11,263 bases of DNA from Bacteroidales bacterium (lineage in GTDB: Bacteria; Bacteroidota; Bacteroidia; Bacteroidales; Muribaculaceae), in contig CAAFXX010000328.1 in assembly GCA_900767075.1 (NCBI GenBank), positions 1 to 11,263 of the forward strand, written 5' to 3'. The position numbers and the translations under genes were made by a program. The notes under the pieces were generated by a model. The model was given only the letters and a program-made list of their open reading frames with translations, made no database searches and was not told where the DNA came from. This document shows, in pieces, positions 8,614 through 11,263 of the stretch (its first letter is position 1; each line of letters opens with the position of its first letter).

Positions 8614-8665
8614 GAGGGTGTGTCAAACTGAAGTCAACTTCAAATGACACACCCTCCTTATTTTG
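8614..8665 (+). terminator. Terminator of the SusC/SusD operon
   Basis: GAGGGTGTGTCA (8614-8625) is perfectly complementary to 8645-8656. Above an asymmetric internal loop a second stem, TGAAG/CTTCA (8629-8633 and 8638-8642), closes on a 4-nt loop. CTTATTTTG follows, a moderate U-rich tail. The long stem makes termination likely. Confidence 0.8.
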
Positions 8666-8669
8666 CCCC

Positions 8670-8693
8670 AAACTTGCCGATATCGGCAAGTTT
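8670..8693. promoter_or_regulatory. Perfect 24-bp palindromic operator at the Fic gene promoter
   Basis: AAACTTGCCGAT (8670-8681) is followed directly by its exact reverse complement (8682-8693), centred on GATATC. It ends three bases before the -7 box and covers the likely -33 position, so a dimer bound here should block RNA polymerase. The Fic protein itself carries an N-terminal helix-turn-helix and is the natural candidate to bind it. Confidence 0.75.
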
Positions 8694-8696
8694 TGC

Positions 8697-8704
8697 TATA
8701 TTTG
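8697..8704 (+). promoter_or_regulatory. Predicted -7 box of the Fic gene
   Basis: TATATTTG matches TAnnTTTG exactly. CTTG at 8673-8676, inside the palindrome, is a 3-of-4 match to the -33 TTTG at a spacing of 20. The expected start of transcription, near 8708-8711, leaves a leader of about 26-29 nt before the ATG. Confidence 0.6.
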
Positions 8705-8725
8705 CCCTATATTTTAATCAAAATT

Positions 8726-8735
8726 CTTGCCGATA
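8726..8735 (+). promoter_or_regulatory. Third operator half-site before the Fic start codon
   Basis: CTTGCCGATA repeats exactly bases 8673-8682 of the palindrome in direct orientation. It ends one base before the ATG at 8737. It lies in the leader, so a bound repressor could bridge the promoter, or the site could act at the RNA level. Confidence 0.55.
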
Positions 8736-8736
8736 G

Positions 8737-9627
8737 ATGGAATATATTTCAGTTAAAGCATGGGCAGAGATGCATGGTGTTTCGGAGCGCACAGCCCGAA
8801 ACTATTGCGCCCAAGGCAAAATCGAAGGTGCATATCTTGTTGGGAAAACCTGGAATATACCCGCTGACGCGCTACCGCCGGAACGCTCAAGAAAATCTTC
8901 AGTATCTCCTTTATTGCAGACACTAAGGGAACAAAAAGTTGGCAAAACAAAAGGTGGTATCTATCACCGTGTACAGATTGATCTCACGTATAACTCCAAC
9001 CACATCGAAGGGAGCCGGCTGACGCACGACCAGACACGCTATATATTCGAAACCAACACTATTGGAGTTACTGACAGCGCGGTTAATGTAGATGACATCA
9101 TAGAAACCACAAATCACTTCCGCGCCATCGACTACATTATTGACAACACGGAAGGGAAGCTAACGGAAGCGTTTATCAAACAACTTCATTTCCTGCTTAA
9201 ATCCGGAACTTCGGACGAACGAAGAGACTGGTTTAATGTCGGCGACTATAAGAAACTGCCGAATGAGGTCGGCGGCATTGACACAGTTGAACCTAAAAAT
9301 GTACACAAAGAGATTAAGGCGTTGCTTAAAGAATATAATGGCATAAAGAAACCCACGCTCGAAGATATCATAGACTTTCACCAACGGTTTGAGACAATTC
9401 ATCCTTTTCAAGACGGTAACGGTCGAGTGGGAAGGTTGATAATGTTTAGGGAATGTCTTCGTTCTGGACATGTTCCGTTCATCATAACCGAAGAGTTGAA
9501 GATGTTCTATTACAAAGGGCTCGCCAACTGGCAGAATATAAAAGGTTATCTTATGGACACTTGCCTCAGTGCCCAAGACAATTTCAAACTCCTTCTTGAC
9601 AAATTCTGCATCAAATACACCAATTAA
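8737..9627 (+). CDS. Fic-family enzyme with N-terminal helix-turn-helix
   Basis: Fic enzymes usually transfer AMP from ATP to a target protein hydroxyl (AMPylation), and some remove it. Residues 3-45 form a MerR/excisionase-like winged helix-turn-helix (ISVKAWAEMHGVSERTARNY, then GAYLVGKTWNIPADAL). The inhibitory motif [ST]xxxE[GN] is present as SNHIEG at 87-92, N-terminal to the Fic core as in class II members, so E91 would restrain ATP binding. The Fic motif HPFQDGNGRVGR is complete at 222-233, with catalytic H222. The enzyme should therefore be active but autoinhibited. The length of 296 aa fits single-chain HTH-Fic proteins, and the ATG start is set by the HTH domain and the promoter. It is transcribed alone; no separate antitoxin gene is seen. 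Codon use is more AT-rich than in the SusC/SusD genes, suggesting acquisition. The substrate is unknown. Confidence 0.93.
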   Translation: MEYISVKAWAEMHGVSERTARNYCAQGKIEGAYLVGKTWNIPADALPPERSRKSSVSPLLQTLREQKVGKTKGGIYHRVQIDLTYNSNHIEGSRLTHDQTRYIFETNTIGVTDSAVNVDDIIETTNHFRAIDYIIDNTEGKLTEAFIKQLHFLLKSGTSDERRDWFNVGDYKKLPNEVGGIDTVEPKNVHKEIKALLKEYNGIKKPTLEDIIDFHQRFETIHPFQDGNGRVGRLIMFRECLRSGHVPFIITEELKMFYYKGLANWQNIKGYLMDTCLSAQDNFKLLLDKFCIKYTN

Positions 9628-9659
9628 ATTCTCAAAAAAAAAATCCAAACTCAAATTGA

Positions 9660-9689
9660 AAACGATTTTTAAACTATTTCAAACGATTT
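9660..9689. repeat. Three helically phased AAACKATTT repeats
   Basis: AAACGATTT (9660-9668), AAACTATTT (9671-9679) and AAACGATTT (9681-9689) start 11 and 10 bases apart, about one DNA turn each. Phased A/T tracts bend DNA, and the spacing also suits a protein binding one face of the helix. They lie 33 bases past the Fic stop codon. Confidence 0.5.
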
Positions 9690-9768
9690 AAAGAAAAATC
9701 ATACACTCTGCAACATTTTTCGATAAAATTGTCACGTTTGCAGTTTGAAATCACGGATTAATAGACTA

Positions 9769-9906
9769 CTTTTAAGGTAAAACTTATGACAACCCAATTT
9801 ATACTTTAAGCCTGCATAATGTCTCTGAAATCCTCGGCGATCATAGGCAGTCGTAACAAGTATCATACCTGTCCATGAATCCTTGGCTTTAGATTTACCA
9901 TAAAAG
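9769..9906. repeat. Imperfect 16-bp inverted-repeat pair flanking 106 bp
   Basis: CTTTTAAGGTAAAACT (9769-9784) and AGATTTACCATAAAAG (9891-9906) are complementary at 14 of 16 positions. They bound a less AT-rich interior. The layout is MITE-like, but no clear target-site duplication flanks the pair and there is no transposase. The right arm lies just before the promoter box of the YhcG-type gene, so it may instead be part of a regulatory site. Confidence 0.35.
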
Positions 9907-9913
9907 ATTTAAT

Positions 9914-9921
9914 TACTTTTG
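9914..9921 (+). promoter_or_regulatory. Predicted -7 box directly before the YhcG-type gene
   Basis: TACTTTTG matches TAnnTTTG exactly. Its last base is three bases before the ATG at 9925, so transcription would begin at or very near the start codon and give a leaderless mRNA. The -33 region is weak (TTTA at 9888-9891). Confidence 0.5.
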
Positions 9922-9924
9922 TAT

Positions 9925-10971
9925 ATGGAAATAACAGTTGCCATTCATAACGAATCAGAATATAATGAAATTCTGCGACAGGCAGTCGCAGTTATTGAAA
10001 CCGCGAGGAGCAACGCAGCACGCGCGATTGTCAGCACCTCAAATGAAATGCACTGGCAGATAGGTCAGCTGCTGTACGAGCGCAAACTCGAGAGTGCACA
10101 TGGAGATTCAGTAGTGAAGCGATTGTCCGGGGACTTGAAAGCAATGTATCCCAAGATGGGTATGTCTGTGAGCAATTTGTGGGCGATGAAGAGATATTAT
10201 GTCCGGTTCCATCTCTCCGATCCAAAACTCCAACGCAGCGTTGGAGTTTTGCCATGGCGACACATCAATCAGTTGATGAGCAAACTGAAAGATGATGATG
10301 ACGCCATTCAATACTATGCGGAGAAAACGATTGAAAAAGGATGGAAATGCGATTTGTTGGTTAATGCCATAAAACTGGAGATGCACAAGCATCAGCCGGA
10401 GACCAATGTGTCAAATAATTTTGCTGTTGCACTCCCGGAGGCTCAGGCGGCATACGCCAACGAGGTTTTCAAAGACTCCTATTGCATGGGCTTTCTTGGC
10501 GTGACCGAACCTATTCTTGAACTGGAACTTGAGCGGAGATTGGTTGATAAGGTAAAACAGTTCCTTCTGGAACTCGGCCAGGGATTTTCCTATATCGGCA
10601 ATCAGCACGTTCTATCTTATAACGGCAAAGATTACAAGGTCGATATGCTGTTCTTTCACCGGGGACTTCGGTCGCTTGTGGCAGTCGATTTGAAAATTTC
10701 AGAGTTTATGCCTGAATATGTCGGCAAGATGAATATTTATCTCTCTTTGCTTGATAAACTGGAAAAACGACAAGACGAGAATCCCTCAATAGGAATCATT
10801 CTCTGCGCTGCAAAAGACAATGTGGAGGTGGAACTTGCTCTGGAAGGGTTCACTAAGCCAATCGGTGTGGCCGAATACAAATTGATTGTCCCGCAAAATG
10901 AGCTAAAGCAACTAATTTCAGACGAGATCAAGATTTTTAACCGGGAACTGGCAGCAAAATCAACAAAGTAG
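9925..10971 (+). CDS. YhcG-family (DUF1016) PD-(D/E)XK nuclease domain protein
   Basis: This is a putative DNA nuclease of the type often found near restriction systems and on mobile islands; its physiological role is poorly defined. ATG 9925 gives 348 aa; an in-frame TTG at 9919 adds two residues but lies inside the promoter box. The N-terminal DUF1016 domain (about residues 11-160) has the helical pattern EMHWQIGQLLYE, RLSGDLKAMYP, SVSNLWAMKRYY and KLQRSVGVLPWRHINQL. The C-terminal nuclease domain (about 180-322) has ELELERRLVDKVKQFLLELG, then FSYIGNQHVL, then D240 in YKVDMLFFHR and the D255-x-K257 motif in LVAVDLKISEF, then PEYVGKMNIYLSLLD. The active-site motif is thus intact, with Asp in place of the commoner Glu before xK. 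It is a solitary gene with no methylase or specificity subunit in view. A 29-nt palindrome lies inside it. Base composition is similar to the Fic gene. Confidence 0.92.
   Translation: MEITVAIHNESEYNEILRQAVAVIETARSNAARAIVSTSNEMHWQIGQLLYERKLESAHGDSVVKRLSGDLKAMYPKMGMSVSNLWAMKRYYVRFHLSDPKLQRSVGVLPWRHINQLMSKLKDDDDAIQYYAEKTIEKGWKCDLLVNAIKLEMHKHQPETNVSNNFAVALPEAQAAYANEVFKDSYCMGFLGVTEPILELELERRLVDKVKQFLLELGQGFSYIGNQHVLSYNGKDYKVDMLFFHRGLRSLVAVDLKISEFMPEYVGKMNIYLSLLDKLEKRQDENPSIGIILCAAKDNVEVELALEGFTKPIGVAEYKLIVPQNELKQLISDEIKIFNRELAAKSTK
10223..10251. repeat. 29-nt perfect palindrome inside the YhcG-type gene
   Basis: CAAAACTCCAACGC (10223-10236) and its exact reverse complement (10238-10251) are separated by a single A. 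In the reading frame they encode about KLQRSVGVL within the DUF1016 domain. In mRNA this would be a very strong hairpin in mid-gene; in DNA it is a possible cruciform. Confidence 0.85.
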
Positions 10972-10982
10972 TTCTCGAATTA

Positions 10983-11003
10983 AATATGCACAATTTGCAT
11001 ATT
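10983..11003. repeat. Short palindrome after the YhcG-type gene
   Basis: AATATGCA (10983-10990) pairs perfectly with TGCATATT (10996-11003) around a 5-nt loop. It starts 11 bases past the stop codon. No T-tract follows, so it may be an operator for the downstream genes or a weak 3'-end structure. Confidence 0.45.
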
Positions 11004-11040
11004 ACTCCACTGGTGGCACTCGTATGGTAATTTTCCCGGA

Positions 11041-11151
11041 ATGGAAACAATAAGTTGGTGTAACGTTGATCTATACCCGTCAATCGAGGAAAATGGCACC
11101 ATGGTCAAAGTCATAGTTAACCTTATCAACAAGAATAAAACACCGAAATGA
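11041..11151 (+). CDS. Possible 36-aa small ORF coupled to the lipoprotein gene
   Basis: The frame METISWCNVDLYPSIEENG...INKNKTPK ends with TGA overlapping the next ATG (ATGA at 11148-11151), the arrangement typical of translational coupling. The frame is open upstream to 10984, so it may also be the tail of a degraded gene. No family is recognised and no convincing promoter is seen. It could be a leader peptide, a remnant or chance. Confidence 0.25.
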   Translation: METISWCNVDLYPSIEENGTMVKVIVNLINKNKTPK

Positions 11152-11263
11152 AAAAGATTATAGCCAACAGCAGTTTCTACTGCATATTATCAGTATTGTT
11201 TTTTATTTCTTTAAATTGCGGCTGTCGCAAAAAGGAACAGTTTACTGTATATTATATTCATCC
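11148..11263 (+). CDS. N-terminus of a putative lipoprotein, 3' partial
   Basis: ATG 11148 opens a frame that runs to the right edge (38 full codons). It begins MKKIIAN and continues with a hydrophobic stretch ending VLFFISLNCGC, followed by the charged RKKEQ. This is a lipoprotein signal peptide; Cys26 (preceded by Gly) or Cys24 would be lipidated. Basic RKK rather than acidic residues after the cysteine argues weakly against surface export. The mature part is too short to place in a family. Confidence 0.7.
   Translation, partial: MKKIIANSSFYCILSVLFFISLNCGCRKKEQFTVYYIH

Larger units (their letters stand above)
9628..9924. other. AT-rich intergenic region between the Fic and YhcG-type genes
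   Basis: About 300 bases hold no convincing gene. From left to right: an A-run (9634-9643), three helically phased repeats, an imperfect inverted-repeat pair and the promoter-like box before the next gene. There is no clear Fic terminator. A 44-codon frame on the - strand (ATG at 9866, TGA ending at 9732) lies in the more GC-rich middle. It could be a decayed gene or chance; it has no recognisable family or promoter. Confidence 0.5.

Noticed and set aside
8663..8926. 87-codon + strand frame beginning before the Fic gene
   Set aside because: It overlaps the operator and promoter and reads through the Fic HTH region in another frame; the Fic frame has clear domains.
9732..9866. 44-codon - strand open frame between the Fic and YhcG-type genes
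   Set aside because: Short, no recognised family, no TAnnTTTG box upstream on its strand; recorded only as a possible remnant in the intergenic entry.
10593..10601. TATCGGCAA inside the nuclease gene, matching an operator half-site of the Fic promoter
   Set aside because: It encodes the conserved YIGNQ segment of the family, stands alone without a paired arm, and similar CGGCAAG strings occur in the SusC gene; likely coincidence.
1..11263. CRISPR arrays, tRNA or rRNA genes, integrase or transposase genes
   Set aside because: No regularly spaced repeats, no tRNA-like cloverleaf with CCA-end context, and no recombinase motifs were seen on either strand.

Overview
The window looks like a gut Bacteroidales chromosome, most likely Muribaculaceae-like; the family is inferred from style, not from a search. 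Evidence: an adjacent SusC/SusD pair, promoter boxes fitting the Bacteroidetes -7 consensus TAnnTTTG, AT-rich start-codon contexts without Shine-Dalgarno sequences, and C-ending codon use in the carbohydrate genes. All convincing genes are on the + strand.

Region 1 (1-3335). The 3' part of a large two-domain carbohydrate-active protein runs off the left edge. It has an N-terminal right-handed beta-helix and a C-terminal TIM-barrel-like glycosidase domain with a small beta-sandwich tail. It ends in tandem stops and a strong intrinsic terminator. A perfect 14-bp inverted repeat and a small unrecognised 82-aa gene follow.

Region 2 (3336-8665). A 350-bp control region holds a consensus -7 box, a hairpin with T-tract right at the predicted transcription start, and a leader of about 180 nt with a nested inverted repeat. 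It drives a two-gene operon: a SusC-type TonB-dependent outer-membrane transporter (1023 aa) and a SusD-type surface lipoprotein (595 aa). The operon is closed by two consecutive hairpins, the second a terminator. No surface-binding protein, sensor or further enzyme follows, so this is a minimal glycan-uptake locus. The beta-helix/glycosidase gene may supply the enzyme, although a terminator separates the two units.

Region 3 (8666-11263). Base composition becomes visibly more AT-rich and the gene content changes to accessory functions. First is a Fic-family enzyme with an N-terminal helix-turn-helix and an autoinhibitory motif. Its promoter is overlaid by a perfect 24-bp palindrome, with an extra half-site just before the start codon, which points to autoregulation. 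After a non-coding stretch with helically phased repeats and a long imperfect inverted repeat comes a YhcG-type (DUF1016) PD-(D/E)XK nuclease. It may be transcribed without a leader and carries a striking 29-nt internal palindrome. Last are a tiny open frame and the start of a lipoprotein gene cut by the window edge, joined by an ATGA overlap. The Fic and YhcG genes resemble cargo of defence or mobile islands, but no integrase, transposase or attachment site is visible.

The most unusual signals are the operator architecture at the Fic gene, the palindrome inside the nuclease gene, and the hairpins at the SusC start site and before the 82-aa gene.
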